DNA of 32,723 bases, taken from contig VIKH01000026.1 of assembly GCA_008080515.1 (NCBI GenBank), positions 1 to 32,723 of the forward strand. The letters run 5' to 3'. The notes beneath the pieces were generated by a model, which saw nothing but the letters and a program-made list of their open reading frames with translations, did no database searches and was not told the DNA's origin. This document shows positions 6,387 to 15,207 of this stretch, piece after piece; the first letter of the stretch is position 1; every line of letters begins with the position of its first letter. This DNA is from Gallionellaceae bacterium. Its GTDB lineage: Bacteria; Pseudomonadota; Gammaproteobacteria; Burkholderiales; Gallionellaceae. The position numbers and the translations under genes were made by a program.

Positions 6387-7430
6387 ATGACCGACATCGC
6401 ATTTCATCTGCTCAACGATTTTCAGCGCGACTTTCCGCTGGCGTCCGCACCATTTAGTGTGATTGCCGATCGCCTGGGTGCAAATGAAACCGATGTGCTG
6501 GAAACCTTGAGGCACCTCCATGCTTGCGGGAAAGTCAGCCGGGTAGGCGCCGTTTTCAGACCGCACAGCATCGGTGCCAGCACGCTGGCTGCGCTGGCTG
6601 TGCCGGCGGAGAAACTTGACGAAGTGGCGCAACTGGTCAGCAGTTATACCGAGGTCAATCATAACTACGAGCGTGAGCACAGTTACAACCTGTGGTTTGT
6701 TGTAACTGCTGCAGACGAACTGCGGATACTGAAGGTGCTGGATGAAATCTGGCAGCGTACCGGTTATCAACCGCTGCACTTGCCCATGATTGAGGATTTT
6801 CACATTGATCTGGGTTTCGATCTGCTGCGACCGCACCAAGGACGCAATACCAGCACCACGAGAAGCGCAGACAGTGTGGCACCTCCCTCTGAGCCACCGC
6901 TGTCGCTGCCGTTTGAAACCGCTCTGATTGGTGCGATTCAGAAAGGCTTTCCGTTGGTAGAGCGCCCTTTTGCGGAAATCGGTGCAGGCATCGGCCTGGC
7001 CGAGAGCGAGGTTATGGCCGGGCTTGCACACTTGGCGGCAAAGGGAACCATCAAGCGCATGGGTGTCATCGTGCGCCATCGTGAGCTTGGCTATCGCGCC
7101 AATGCGATGGTGGTGTGGGATATACCGAACGATCAGGTAGGAAAGGTAGGGCAGAGTATCGGTAGTTTTGGCGCGGTTACCTTGTGCTACCGCAGGCCGC
7201 GCCGCTTGCCGGGTTGGCGCTACAACCTGTTCACCATGATTCATGGCTGCCGTTCCGATGAAGTGTTGGAGATGGTGGAGCAGTTGAAGAATCAATGCGG
7301 GCTGAATGATACCGCCTGCGCAGTGTTGTTCAGCCGCCGCTGTTTCAAGCAATGCGGCGCACAGTATGTGCCAAGCCCGTTGCCGGAATTTTCTGGAACG
7401 CGGCATGCCGCATCCGCTAATGCGATATGA
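6387..7430 (+). CDS. nirDL: Siroheme decarboxylase NirD-NirL fusion
   Basis: A 347-residue fusion of two Lrp/AsnC-like siroheme decarboxylase subunits. Residues about 1-150 resemble NirD: a winged-helix start, then VNHNYEREHSYNLWFV with the histidines expected in the active site. A Ser/Thr/Pro-rich linker (around GRNTSTTRSADSVAPP) leads to a NirL-like half, about 175-330, with the GYRANAMVVWDIPNDQ and CYRRPRRLPGWRYNLF motifs. NirD/L and NirG/H together remove two carboxyl groups from siroheme to give didecarboxysiroheme. NirDL fusions are known, for example in Hydrogenobacter. The C-terminal tail beyond ..FKQCGAQYV looks unstructured. The next gene starts six bases after the stop. Confidence 0.92.
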   Translation: MTDIAFHLLNDFQRDFPLASAPFSVIADRLGANETDVLETLRHLHACGKVSRVGAVFRPHSIGASTLAALAVPAEKLDEVAQLVSSYTEVNHNYEREHSYNLWFVVTAADELRILKVLDEIWQRTGYQPLHLPMIEDFHIDLGFDLLRPHQGRNTSTTRSADSVAPPSEPPLSLPFETALIGAIQKGFPLVERPFAEIGAGIGLAESEVMAGLAHLAAKGTIKRMGVIVRHRELGYRANAMVVWDIPNDQVGKVGQSIGSFGAVTLCYRRPRRLPGWRYNLFTMIHGCRSDEVLEMVEQLKNQCGLNDTACAVLFSRRCFKQCGAQYVPSPLPEFSGTRHAASANAI

Positions 7431-7436
7431 GCTGTA

Positions 7437-7883
7437 ATGATGGATGAGCTGGATCGCGCCATTATCAACTCCTTGCAGGGTGGCTTTCCGGTCTGCGAGC
7501 GCCCTTTTGCGGAAGTTGCCAGACAGTTGCATACCACCGAACAGGAGGTAGTATCAAGAATCGGTCGGCTGCTGGAGAGCGGCATTCTGTCCCGTTTCGG
7601 CCCGATGTACCACGCTGAGCGCATGGGCGGAAGCCTGAGCCTTGCGGCGATGAAAATACCGGATTCCGATTTCGAGCGGGTGGCGGGGATCGTGAACGCG
7701 ATGCCGGAAGTCGCGCACAATTACGCGCGCGACCACGCGCTCAGCATGTGGTTCGTCCTCGCCACTGAAACGCCGCTTGAACACGCGGCGGCACTCGAAA
7801 GAATCGAGCGCGCAACGGGTTATCCGGTATACGACATGCCCAAGATCAGGGAGTATTTTATCGGGTTGAGGTTTGCGGCATGA
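7437..7883 (+). CDS. nirG: Siroheme decarboxylase subunit NirG
   Basis: A 148-residue Lrp/AsnC-like protein: a winged helix-turn-helix at about residues 1-60 and an RAM-like ligand domain with AHNYARDHALSMWFVLA, the D/G-type motif carrying the active-site histidine. It resembles the NirD half of the fusion more than NirH, as expected for NirG, and would pair with NirH. The gene can start at either of two adjacent ATGs (7437 or 7440). It overlaps nirH by four bases (ATGA), indicating translational coupling. Confidence 0.9.
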   Translation: MMDELDRAIINSLQGGFPVCERPFAEVARQLHTTEQEVVSRIGRLLESGILSRFGPMYHAERMGGSLSLAAMKIPDSDFERVAGIVNAMPEVAHNYARDHALSMWFVLATETPLEHAAALERIERATGYPVYDMPKIREYFIGLRFAA

Positions 7884-8371
7884 CAGCCATAACACCGCTG
7901 GATGAAATTGATCGTCGCATTGTCCTTGCCACCCAGTCAGGGCTGCCGCTGGATCCGCAACCTTATCATGCGGTGGCCTTGCAAGCGGGCGTCTCACCGG
8001 AAGAGGTGATGCTGCGCATGCGGCAGATGCTGGAAACCGGAGTGATCCGCCGCATCGGTGCGGTGCCTAACCATTACGCCTTGGGCTACAGGGCAAACGG
8101 TATGACGGTGTGGGATGTGCCGGATGAACGCGTGGATGAACTGGGTGAAGAAGTCGGTGCGCTGGAATTCGTCAGCCACTGTTACCAGCGACCGCGCCAT
8201 TTGCCGGACTGGCCATACAATTTTTTTGCCATGGTGCATGGACATGACCGTGGCGAAGTGGAAAGGCAAGTGAGCTGTATTGCTGCATTGATCGGCGATG
8301 CTGATCGCGGCCATGAAATTCTCTATAGCACGCGCATCCTGAAAAAAACCGGGTTGCGCATCGTTGGATAA
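7880..8371 (+). CDS. nirH: Siroheme decarboxylase subunit NirH
   Basis: A 163-residue Lrp/AsnC-like protein with the L/H-type signature: GYRANGMTVWDVPDER followed by CYQRPRHLPDWPYNFFAMVHG. The N-terminal winged helix (LDEIDRRIVLATQSGLPL) shares ancestry with DNA-binding Lrp proteins, but in this family it is part of an enzyme. It probably forms a complex with NirG parallel to the two halves of NirDL. Overlaps nirG by four bases; nirJ starts eight bases after its stop. Confidence 0.92.
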   Translation: MTAITPLDEIDRRIVLATQSGLPLDPQPYHAVALQAGVSPEEVMLRMRQMLETGVIRRIGAVPNHYALGYRANGMTVWDVPDERVDELGEEVGALEFVSHCYQRPRHLPDWPYNFFAMVHGHDRGEVERQVSCIAALIGDADRGHEILYSTRILKKTGLRIVG

Positions 8372-8379
8372 GGCCTGAC

Positions 8380-9543
8380 GTGTTCCGTATTTCCCAATTC
8401 ATGCAGGAAATCGCCGCCCCCACTCCGCTGGGCGAGAAGCGCAATCCCCCGGGGCCGGTAGTGATCTGGAATCTGATCCGGCGCTGCAATCTGACCTGCA
8501 AGCACTGCTATTCGATCTCGGCGGACAAGGACTTCGCGGGGGAGCTTTCAACAGAAGAAATCTTCGCCACGATGGACGACCTGAAGCGCTTCCGTGTTCC
8601 GGTGCTGATCCTGTCCGGCGGAGAGCCGCTGCTGCACCCGGATATTTTCGAGATTTCGCACCGCGCAAAAAAGATGGGATTCTATGTTGCGCTGTCGAGC
8701 AACGGTACGCTGATTGACGAAAGCAACATCGGGCGCATCGCGGCGGTGGGGTACAACTATGTCGGGGTGAGCCTGGACGGCATCCAGAAAACCCATGACG
8801 AATTCCGCCGCATGGCGGGCGCGTTCGACAAATCCATGCACGGCATCCGCCTGTGCAAGGAGCGCGGCATCAAGGTCGGCATCCGCTTTACGCTAACCCA
8901 GGACAATGCGCACGACTTGCCGGGGCTGCTGCAACTGATGGAAAGCGAAGGGCTGGACAAATTTTATCTATCGCATCTCAACTATGCCGGGCGCGGCAAC
9001 AAGAACCGCAGGAATGACGTGTTCCACCAGGCTGCGCGGCAGGCGATGGATCTGCTGTTTGACACCTGCTGGCGCTATCAGAACGATGGCAAGCTCAAGG
9101 AATTCGTGACTGGCAACAACGACGCAGACGGCGTCTACCTGCTGCTTTGGGTGCGGCGGAATTTTCCCCATCTCGAAAATCATATCCGTGCCAAGCTCGA
9201 ACAGTGGGGCGGAAATTCCTCTGGCGTGAACGTCGCCAACATAGACAATCTGGGTAATGTCCACCCCGACACCATGTGGTGGAACTATAATCTTGGCAAC
9301 GTGCGCGAACGGCCGTTCTCGGAGATTTGGGCGGACACCGCTGACCCCATCATGGCCGGGCTGAAGGCGCATCCGCGCAAGATCGGCGGACGTTGTGGCG
9401 GGTGCCGTTATTTCAATATCTGCGGGGGGAATACGCGGGTGCGCGCATGGCAGGTGAGCGGTGACCCGTGGGCGGAAGACCCGGCCTGTTATCTGAATGA
9501 TGAGGAAATTGGAATTGTTGAGACGATAACGACCGAAAGCTGA
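8380..9543 (+). CDS. nirJ: Radical SAM heme d1 biosynthesis protein NirJ
   Basis: NirJ is the radical SAM enzyme that replaces the propionate side chains of didecarboxysiroheme with oxo groups on the way to heme d1. The 387-residue product has the CX3CX2C iron-sulfur motif at Cys36, Cys40 and Cys43 (CNLTCKHC), followed by LSGGEPLLHPD, the SAM-contacting loop. A C-terminal cysteine group (GRCGGCRYFNICGGN ... DPACYL) fits the second iron-sulfur cluster of the SPASM-like tail. Start is GTG 8380, giving VFRISQFMQE, which lines up with the usual NirJ N-terminus; a later ATG at 8401 would cut into it. Cytosolic. NirN follows two bases after the stop. Confidence 0.95.
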   Translation: MFRISQFMQEIAAPTPLGEKRNPPGPVVIWNLIRRCNLTCKHCYSISADKDFAGELSTEEIFATMDDLKRFRVPVLILSGGEPLLHPDIFEISHRAKKMGFYVALSSNGTLIDESNIGRIAAVGYNYVGVSLDGIQKTHDEFRRMAGAFDKSMHGIRLCKERGIKVGIRFTLTQDNAHDLPGLLQLMESEGLDKFYLSHLNYAGRGNKNRRNDVFHQAARQAMDLLFDTCWRYQNDGKLKEFVTGNNDADGVYLLLWVRRNFPHLENHIRAKLEQWGGNSSGVNVANIDNLGNVHPDTMWWNYNLGNVRERPFSEIWADTADPIMAGLKAHPRKIGGRCGGCRYFNICGGNTRVRAWQVSGDPWAEDPACYLNDEEIGIVETITTES

Positions 9544-9545
9544 AC

Positions 9546-11036
9546 ATGATTAAAAAACTCCTGTGTACCTGTAGTTCCGTGATGGGCCTGTTGCTGGCGT
9601 TCGGAGCGGCGGCTGAACAAACGACCGAAAAAAATTACGCCGATTTCTGTGCCGCCTGCCATGGCGCCGACCGCCTGGGCGGCGCCGGTACGGCGCTGCT
9701 TCCGGAAAACCTGGCGCGCCTGCGCCGCCCCGAGGCGTTCAAGACCATCGCCGAAGGGCGCTCCGCCAGCCAGATGCCGGGTTTTGCCGGCAAGCTCGCC
9801 AAAGAAGACATTCAGGCGCTGGTGGATTTTATTTACACGCCGTTGCCCAAGTTGCCGGTATGGGGCGCGGATGAGATCAACGCTTCGCACCTGCAGCATG
9901 TGCAGGGGAGCCTGCCGGACAAACCGGTGTTCGGCGCCGACCCGCTCAACCTTTTCGTGGTGGTGGAGCTGGGTGACCACCACGCCACCATCTTGGACGG
10001 CGACAAGTTCGAGCCGATTTTCCGTTTCAAGACACGCTTCGCCTTGCACGGTGGACCGAAGTTCAGCCCGGGCGGGCGCTTTGTGTATTTCGCCTCGCGC
10101 GACGGCTGGATCAGCAAGTTCGATATTTACAACCTGAAAGTGATCGCCGAAACCCGCGCCGGCATCAATACCCGCAACCTGGCTGTCTCCGGCGATGGCA
10201 AGACGGTGCTGGTGGGCAATTATCTGCCGCATTCTCTGGTGCTGTTGAGCGCGGAAGATCTTTCACTGATCAAGGTGATTCCGGCGCTGGGTCAGGATGG
10301 AACCAGCTCGCGGGTATCCGCCGTGTACCAGGCGGAGCCGCGCGGCAGCTTCGTCGCGGCGCTGAAAGACACCAAGGAGGTATGGGAGATACCTTACGGG
10401 GCCAAGGATTTTCCGGTGCGTAGGATTGCCGCCGACGACTATCTGGATGATTTTTTCTTCGATCAATCCTACCGCCATCTGATCGGCGCTGCGCGGGACG
10501 GCAAAAAAGGGCAGGTGATTGACCTCGATTCCGGCAAGAAAGTTTCGGAGCTCGATTTGCCTGGCATGCCGCATCTGGGTTCCGGCATCACCTGGGAACA
10601 TCAGGGGCGCCCGGTGATGGCCACGCCCAACCTGAAAGAGCCGCTGGTGAGCGTGATAGACATGACAACCTGGCAAACCGTGAAACAGATCAAGACGCAG
10701 GGCTCCGGTTTCTTCATGCGCAGCCACGAAAATTCTCCTTATGCGTGGACCGACGGTTTCAACAGCAAAGACAGCCGCGACGTGATGCACATCATAGACA
10801 AGCGCACGCTGGAGGTGGCGAAGGTCATCCGCCCGATGCCGGGCAAGACGGCGGCGCACGTCGAGTTCACCCGCGACGGCAAGTACGTGCTGGTCAGCAT
10901 CTGGGAAGATGACGGCGCGCTGCTGATTTACGATGCCGAAAAGCTTGAGGAAATAAAGCGGTTGCCGATGAAAAAACCTTCCGGCAAGTACAACGTCTAT
11001 AACAAGATTACCCGCTCTGCCGGTACCAGCCACTGA
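9546..11036 (+). CDS. nirN: Cytochrome c / d1-domain protein NirN
   Basis: NirN is a periplasmic relative of NirS. In Pseudomonas it catalyses the last step of heme d1 synthesis, oxidation of dihydro-d1, and helps loading into NirS. The 496-residue product has a signal peptide cut near residue 23, a cytochrome c domain with CAACH at residues 35-39, and a d1 propeller with TRFALHGGPKFSPGGR at the proximal-ligand position. It lacks the paired FLHDGGWD and PHPGRGAN active-site histidine motifs of NirS, so it should not be a nitrite reductase. It closes the tight nirC-to-nirN run and is followed directly by a 141-bp palindrome. Confidence 0.93.
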   Translation: MIKKLLCTCSSVMGLLLAFGAAAEQTTEKNYADFCAACHGADRLGGAGTALLPENLARLRRPEAFKTIAEGRSASQMPGFAGKLAKEDIQALVDFIYTPLPKLPVWGADEINASHLQHVQGSLPDKPVFGADPLNLFVVVELGDHHATILDGDKFEPIFRFKTRFALHGGPKFSPGGRFVYFASRDGWISKFDIYNLKVIAETRAGINTRNLAVSGDGKTVLVGNYLPHSLVLLSAEDLSLIKVIPALGQDGTSSRVSAVYQAEPRGSFVAALKDTKEVWEIPYGAKDFPVRRIAADDYLDDFFFDQSYRHLIGAARDGKKGQVIDLDSGKKVSELDLPGMPHLGSGITWEHQGRPVMATPNLKEPLVSVIDMTTWQTVKQIKTQGSGFFMRSHENSPYAWTDGFNSKDSRDVMHIIDKRTLEVAKVIRPMPGKTAAHVEFTRDGKYVLVSIWEDDGALLIYDAEKLEEIKRLPMKKPSGKYNVYNKITRSAGTSH

Positions 11037-11177
11037 CAGGATGTTGAAAAACTACTGCGAGGCGATGATGCTGCGTTGGAAACCGTCAAAAAATGCTCAT
11101 TTATTTCATATAAACTCCGCTTTTTTGCCGGTTTCCGCCTTGCCTGATCGCCTCTCGCTACGTTTTCCCACACCCTG
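11037..11177. repeat. Long imperfect palindrome after nirN
   Basis: The sequence from CAGG at 11037 to CACCCTG ending at 11177 is one imperfect inverted repeat of about 70-base arms. Matching blocks include GAGGCGAT on the left with ATCGCCTC on the right, GGAAACCG with CGGTTTCC, and CAAAAAA with TTTTTTG. The centre is near 11107. It starts at the base after the nirN stop codon and could fold into a very long hairpin that stabilises or ends the nir message. Its form suggests a dispersed repeat family rather than a dedicated terminator. Confidence 0.75.
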
Positions 11178-11217
11178 TTAAGCAGTATCAGATCACAAGC
11201 AAACCAGAAGGCTTTGT

Positions 11218-12612
11218 ATGGATTTTTTGCCGGTATTCATGAACGTGAAAGGCCGCCCGTGCCTCGTGGTCGGCGGCGGCGAAGTCGCGCACCGCAAGGC
11301 GTCGGTGCTGCTGGATGCGGGCGCGACGGTCAAGGCGGTCGCGCCGGAATTTTCCGCCGCTTTCGGCGACCAGCAAGGCATCGAGCGCGTCGCCGAACGG
11401 TTCCGGCCCGCGCATCTGGACGGCGCAACACTGGTCATCGCGGCAACCGATGACAGCGATGTCAACCGGGAAGTTTCGCGGTTGGCGCGCGAGCGGAATA
11501 TCCCAGTGAACGTGGTGGATAGCCCCGATCTTTGCACCTTCATCATGCCTTCGATCATGGATCGCTCGCCGCTGGTGGTGGCGTTTTCCAGCGGCGGGGC
11601 ATCGCCGGTGCTCGCGCGGATGCTGCGCGGCAAGCTGGAAACGATGGTCCCGCAAGGTTACGGTCGCTTGGCCGCGTTCTGCGCGCGGCTACGCGATACC
11701 GTCAAGGCGCGCATCACTAATCCGCAGACGCGGCGCATTTTCTGGGAAAACGTGCTGGAAGGCCCGATCGCCGAGAAAATGCTGGCGGGCGATGAGGCCG
11801 ACGCGGAAGCCATGCTATTGGAACGGCTGGAGAACGAAAACGCAGCGCAGCACGGCGAAGTGTATCTGGTCGGCGCGGGTCCCGGCGACCCGGATCTGCT
11901 GACTTTTCGCGCTCTGCGGTTGATGCAGAAGGCCGATGTCGTGCTGTACGACAACCTGGTATCCAAGCCCATCGTTGATATGGCGCGCCGCGACGCGGCT
12001 CGTATCTTCGTCGGCAAGCAACGCGATAACCATACTCTGCCCCAGGATGAGATCAACGCGCTGCTGGTGCGTCATGCAAAAGAAGGCAAGCGCGTGCTGC
12101 GCCTCAAGGGGGGCGACCCATTTATTTTTGGCCGGGGTGGCGAAGAAATCGAAACGCTCGCCGGGCATGGCATCCCGTTTCAGGTTGTGCCCGGCATCAC
12201 GGCGGCATCCGGTGTTGCCTCCTATGCCGGCATTCCGCTGACGCACCGCGATTATGCGCAGGCATGCATTTTCGTGACCGGGCATCTGAAGGACGGCAGC
12301 ATGAATCTGGATTGGGGCGCGCTGGCTCGGCCAAAACAAACTATCGTGTTTTACATGGGGCTGCACGGTCTCGGCACGCTCTGCGCCAAACTGGTAGAGC
12401 ACGGACTGCCGGGCAGCACTCCCGCAGCGATCGTTCAACAGGGAACCACGAAAAACCAGCGCGTCATCAAAGGAACGCTGGTGACGTTGCCCGGCATCGC
12501 GCAGGTTGAAAAACCGCAAGCGCCAACCCTGATAATTGTCGGCGGCGTAGTCGCGCTCAGCGATAAACTGGCCTGGTTCAACCCCAAGCAAGCCGCAGGG
12601 TCGGCAAGGTAG
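11218..12612 (+). CDS. cysG: Siroheme synthase CysG
   Basis: A 464-residue bifunctional enzyme. Residues about 1-205 are the precorrin-2 dehydrogenase / sirohydrochlorin ferrochelatase: [18 protein letters not shown] binds [14 protein letters not shown] holds the catalytic Asp, and the Ser-rich loop [12 protein letters not shown] is present. Residues about 215-455 are the uroporphyrinogen III methyltransferase: [24 protein letters not shown] and [13 protein letters not shown]. It makes siroheme from uroporphyrinogen III. Since heme d1 synthesis starts from siroheme, placing cysG after nirN, without a separate nirE, gives a full route to the NirDL/G/H substrate. GAAGG precedes the ATG. It is separated from nirN by a long palindrome, so it may be expressed independently and also serve assimilatory siroheme enzymes. 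Confidence 0.96.
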   Translation: MDFLPVFMNVKGRPCLVVGGGEVAHRKASVLLDAGATVKAVAPEFSAAFGDQQGIERVAERFRPAHLDGATLVIAATDDSDVNREVSRLARERNIPVNVVDSPDLCTFIMPSIMDRSPLVVAFSSGGASPVLARMLRGKLETMVPQGYGRLAAFCARLRDTVKARITNPQTRRIFWENVLEGPIAEKMLAGDEADAEAMLLERLENENAAQHGEVYLVGAGPGDPDLLTFRALRLMQKADVVLYDNLVSKPIVDMARRDAARIFVGKQRDNHTLPQDEINALLVRHAKEGKRVLRLKGGDPFIFGRGGEEIETLAGHGIPFQVVPGITAASGVASYAGIPLTHRDYAQACIFVTGHLKDGSMNLDWGALARPKQTIVFYMGLHGLGTLCAKLVEHGLPGSTPAAIVQQGTTKNQRVIKGTLVTLPGIAQVEKPQAPTLIIVGGVVALSDKLAWFNPKQAAGSAR

Positions 12613-12709
12613 CAGCCCCGATGCCGGGAGCAATGCATCCTGCTCGGACATGATATAGAATCCGCCCTCCGGCAGGCGGGCGGGCTTTCCAGTAATTAAG
12701 TTGGGTAAA

Positions 12710-12835
12710 CCCCCGGCTATGCCGGGGGACTCCCGAAGTTTGACATTTACGATGGTTTGGCTTTTGATTTTCACCGATTGCGGTTAGGCCACTTTGAGGG
12801 GTCAGCAATCGTAAAGCCACCGGCTTTGCCGGTGG
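12710..12835. repeat. Pair of like hairpins bounding a short non-coding segment
   Basis: CCCCCGGC-TAT-GCCGGGGG (12710-12728) and CCACCGGC-TTT-GCCGGTGG (12817-12835) are 8-bp perfect stems with 3-base loops. Both are preceded by GTAAA and share CCGGCTNTGCCGG, so they are copies in direct orientation about 107 bases apart. This arrangement resembles a REP pair or the subterminal hairpins of IS200/IS605-type elements with no transposase left between them. The whole gap from 12613 to 12859 holds no gene and no recognisable riboswitch. Confidence 0.65.
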
Positions 12836-12859
12836 ATACTTACTTCCTGATTTATTGCC

Positions 12860-15109
12860 ATGAGCAAATACACCGTATCAAGCGCAGCGCTGGGAGCGCT
12901 GCTCGGAATATCCACCAACACCGCCTTTGCGGCAGATGTCGCCACGATGGATGAAGTGGTGGTGACGGCGACCCGGACCAGCGCCACGCTTTCCGACGCA
13001 CCGGCTGCGGTAACTGTCGTCAACGCCAAAGACATCGAAGAAAAAAATGCTTCGCGCCTCGGTGACGTGCTGGATCAAGTGCCCGGCTTGTATTTGCGCG
13101 GCGGCACCCTCGGCCAATCGCAGGGCACCATCGGGACGAGCGGCATGTCGCTGCGCGGCGTTGACCAGACCAAAACGCTAGTGCTGCTCGACGGGCAGCC
13201 GATTCAGGATGCAAGCTCCGGAAAAGTGAACTGGCGCATCCCGTTTGTCGAAGATATTTCCCGCGTCGAGGTCGTGCCCGGATCGTTTTCCGCGCTGTAC
13301 GGCAGTAACGCCATCGGTGGCGTGGTCAACATCATCACCAAACAGCCGGACAAGCGGGAATTCACCGCCAAAGTGAAGAAAGGCTGGGGCGATGCCAGCG
13401 GCGAGGATGCCAGCGTTTACTTCCGCGACAAGATGGAAAACGGGCTGGGATTCGCAGGTGGGATCGGCATCCAGAACCGCGACAGTTATGTGAACGATTT
13501 TGTTGTTGTCAAAAATCCGCCGGTGTGTACTGTTCCTGCTAACTGCGTCACTTCTGTTACAGGTGCGCTGGCTACCACGACCAGGGAAGGTTTGCCGGCC
13601 TATGTGGTGGGAGACTTGGGAGCGGTGCCATGGAATTCCACCAATGCCACCGCCAAGCTGTTTTATGACCTGAATGCACGCAGCAAGGTTTTCGCTGGCG
13701 TCAGCCATCAGGAAACCAGGCAGGATTACACCCAGTTCAACATGTATCTCAGAAATTCCGGCACCGGCGCGGTGGTACCAGTTCCGAGCGGGACGCTGAA
13801 CATCAATGGACGGCAGGCATCCTTGACGAATTCCAGCTTCACCTTGTTTTCGTTTCAACCGCTCCAGGAATCCACCGCCCGGTATTTTGTCGGCTATGAC
13901 GGCGTGATCGGCAACAATTATTTGCTGAAGGCTGATCTCGCTAGAATCGAGCGCACCTATAGTTATACTGCCGCAAACACAACGGCTGCCCCAATCGCCA
14001 CCTGGAACAGCGGTACAGGTACGTTGTATGACACCCCGAACAACGGGCTCGACGGCTCAGCACAGGTTACTTTTCCTATCGGCGCGCGCCATGTTCTGGT
14101 GACCGGTTTGGCACTGCACAAGGACTCGGTAAACCAGCAAATCTACGCGCTATCCAACTGGCGCAACCCGGATTCCAAAACTGCGGTGAACAGCGGCTAC
14201 CATGGTCGCTCGACCACTGTTTCCGTTTTTGCGCAGGACGAGTTCAGCGCGACGGGTGCGCTCAAAATCTATCTGGGCGGACGGTGGGATGATTGGGAAG
14301 CGAGCGGTGATAAGTACAGCAACATCGCGCCCGCAGGGGCGACAATTTATTCCAAGCGCAGCGTCTCCGCATTCAGCCCGAAAGCATCTGCGGTTTATAA
14401 CTTGTCAGAAGCGGCGACACTGCGTGCCTCTTTCGGGAGATCGTTCCGGTCGCCCACCAACCAGGATCTTTATGTGACCGCGAGAATACAGGGCAAGACG
14501 GTTGTGAACAATCCCGATCTTCAGCCCGAGCGCGGCACGACGTGGGAGATGAGTGGGGAGTTTCGTTTATCGGAAAATGCCAAGACTAACATCACCTACT
14601 ACGATACCCGGTTGAGTAACCTGATCCCGCCGAGGAGCACCGCAGCTACCTGGGTTCGCTACAATGCAGCCAAAGCAAAGGTGCGGGGAGTTGAGCTGGG
14701 AGGAGCAATAAAACTGGCAAGCTGGCTGGAAATGGATGCTAATTACTCCTATAACGATTCGGAAATACTGGAAAGCGCAGCCGAGCCGGCGAGCGTCGGC
14801 AAAAGGCTGACCGATTCGCCAAAAAATATTGCCGGTATCGGGTTTGCCGCTCAATATGGGGCATGGTCTGGCACGCTGAATGCGCGCTATATAAGCCACG
14901 TGTTCCTTGACCCAGCAAATGCCGATACGGTAGATGGGGTGCCGACCAGTTGTGACGCGCAAACGACGGTGAACGCCAAACTCGGTTACGCTTTTTCCAA
15001 GAATATCAAGGGGCATGTCGCGGTCAATAATTTGCTGGACGAGAGAAGCTACAGCTATTTTCTGAATCCGAAGCGCAACCTGGTGGCGGGGCTGGACTTC
15101 ACACTGTAG
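12860..15109 (+). CDS. TonB-dependent outer-membrane receptor
   Basis: A 749-residue outer-membrane barrel that imports a bound metal complex or cofactor using TonB energy. After a signal peptide (cut near FAA-DV) comes the TonB box MDEVVVTATR, then the plug with PGLYLRGGT, LVLLDGQPIQD and the typical VEVVPGSFSALYGSNAIGGVVNIITK. The barrel fills the rest, with FGRSFRSPTNQDLY and ...PERGTTWEMSGE motifs, ending in DFTL rather than a terminal Phe. The plug resembles BtuB/CirA-type receptors, but the substrate cannot be read from sequence. There is no clear ribosome binding site before ATG 12860, and no cobalamin riboswitch was seen in its leader. Confidence 0.9.
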   Translation: MSKYTVSSAALGALLGISTNTAFAADVATMDEVVVTATRTSATLSDAPAAVTVVNAKDIEEKNASRLGDVLDQVPGLYLRGGTLGQSQGTIGTSGMSLRGVDQTKTLVLLDGQPIQDASSGKVNWRIPFVEDISRVEVVPGSFSALYGSNAIGGVVNIITKQPDKREFTAKVKKGWGDASGEDASVYFRDKMENGLGFAGGIGIQNRDSYVNDFVVVKNPPVCTVPANCVTSVTGALATTTREGLPAYVVGDLGAVPWNSTNATAKLFYDLNARSKVFAGVSHQETRQDYTQFNMYLRNSGTGAVVPVPSGTLNINGRQASLTNSSFTLFSFQPLQESTARYFVGYDGVIGNNYLLKADLARIERTYSYTAANTTAAPIATWNSGTGTLYDTPNNGLDGSAQVTFPIGARHVLVTGLALHKDSVNQQIYALSNWRNPDSKTAVNSGYHGRSTTVSVFAQDEFSATGALKIYLGGRWDDWEASGDKYSNIAPAGATIYSKRSVSAFSPKASAVYNLSEAATLRASFGRSFRSPTNQDLYVTARIQGKTVVNNPDLQPERGTTWEMSGEFRLSENAKTNITYYDTRLSNLIPPRSTAATWVRYNAAKAKVRGVELGGAIKLASWLEMDANYSYNDSEILESAAEPASVGKRLTDSPKNIAGIGFAAQYGAWSGTLNARYISHVFLDPANADTVDGVPTSCDAQTTVNAKLGYAFSKNIKGHVAVNNLLDERSYSYFLNPKRNLVAGLDFTL

Positions 15110-15207
15110 CCCCCGCCGCTTGCCGCTCTGCGGCGTGGCGCGGTTATTGGCGATCCGGCATGATGCTGGCTCGCGCGCTTCGGGCGCTGGTTTACGGGGA
15201 TACTGCC

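Noticed and set aside
12613-12859. Cobalamin or other riboswitch before the TonB receptor
   Set aside because: I looked for the conserved B12-box and saw only the two short hairpins.
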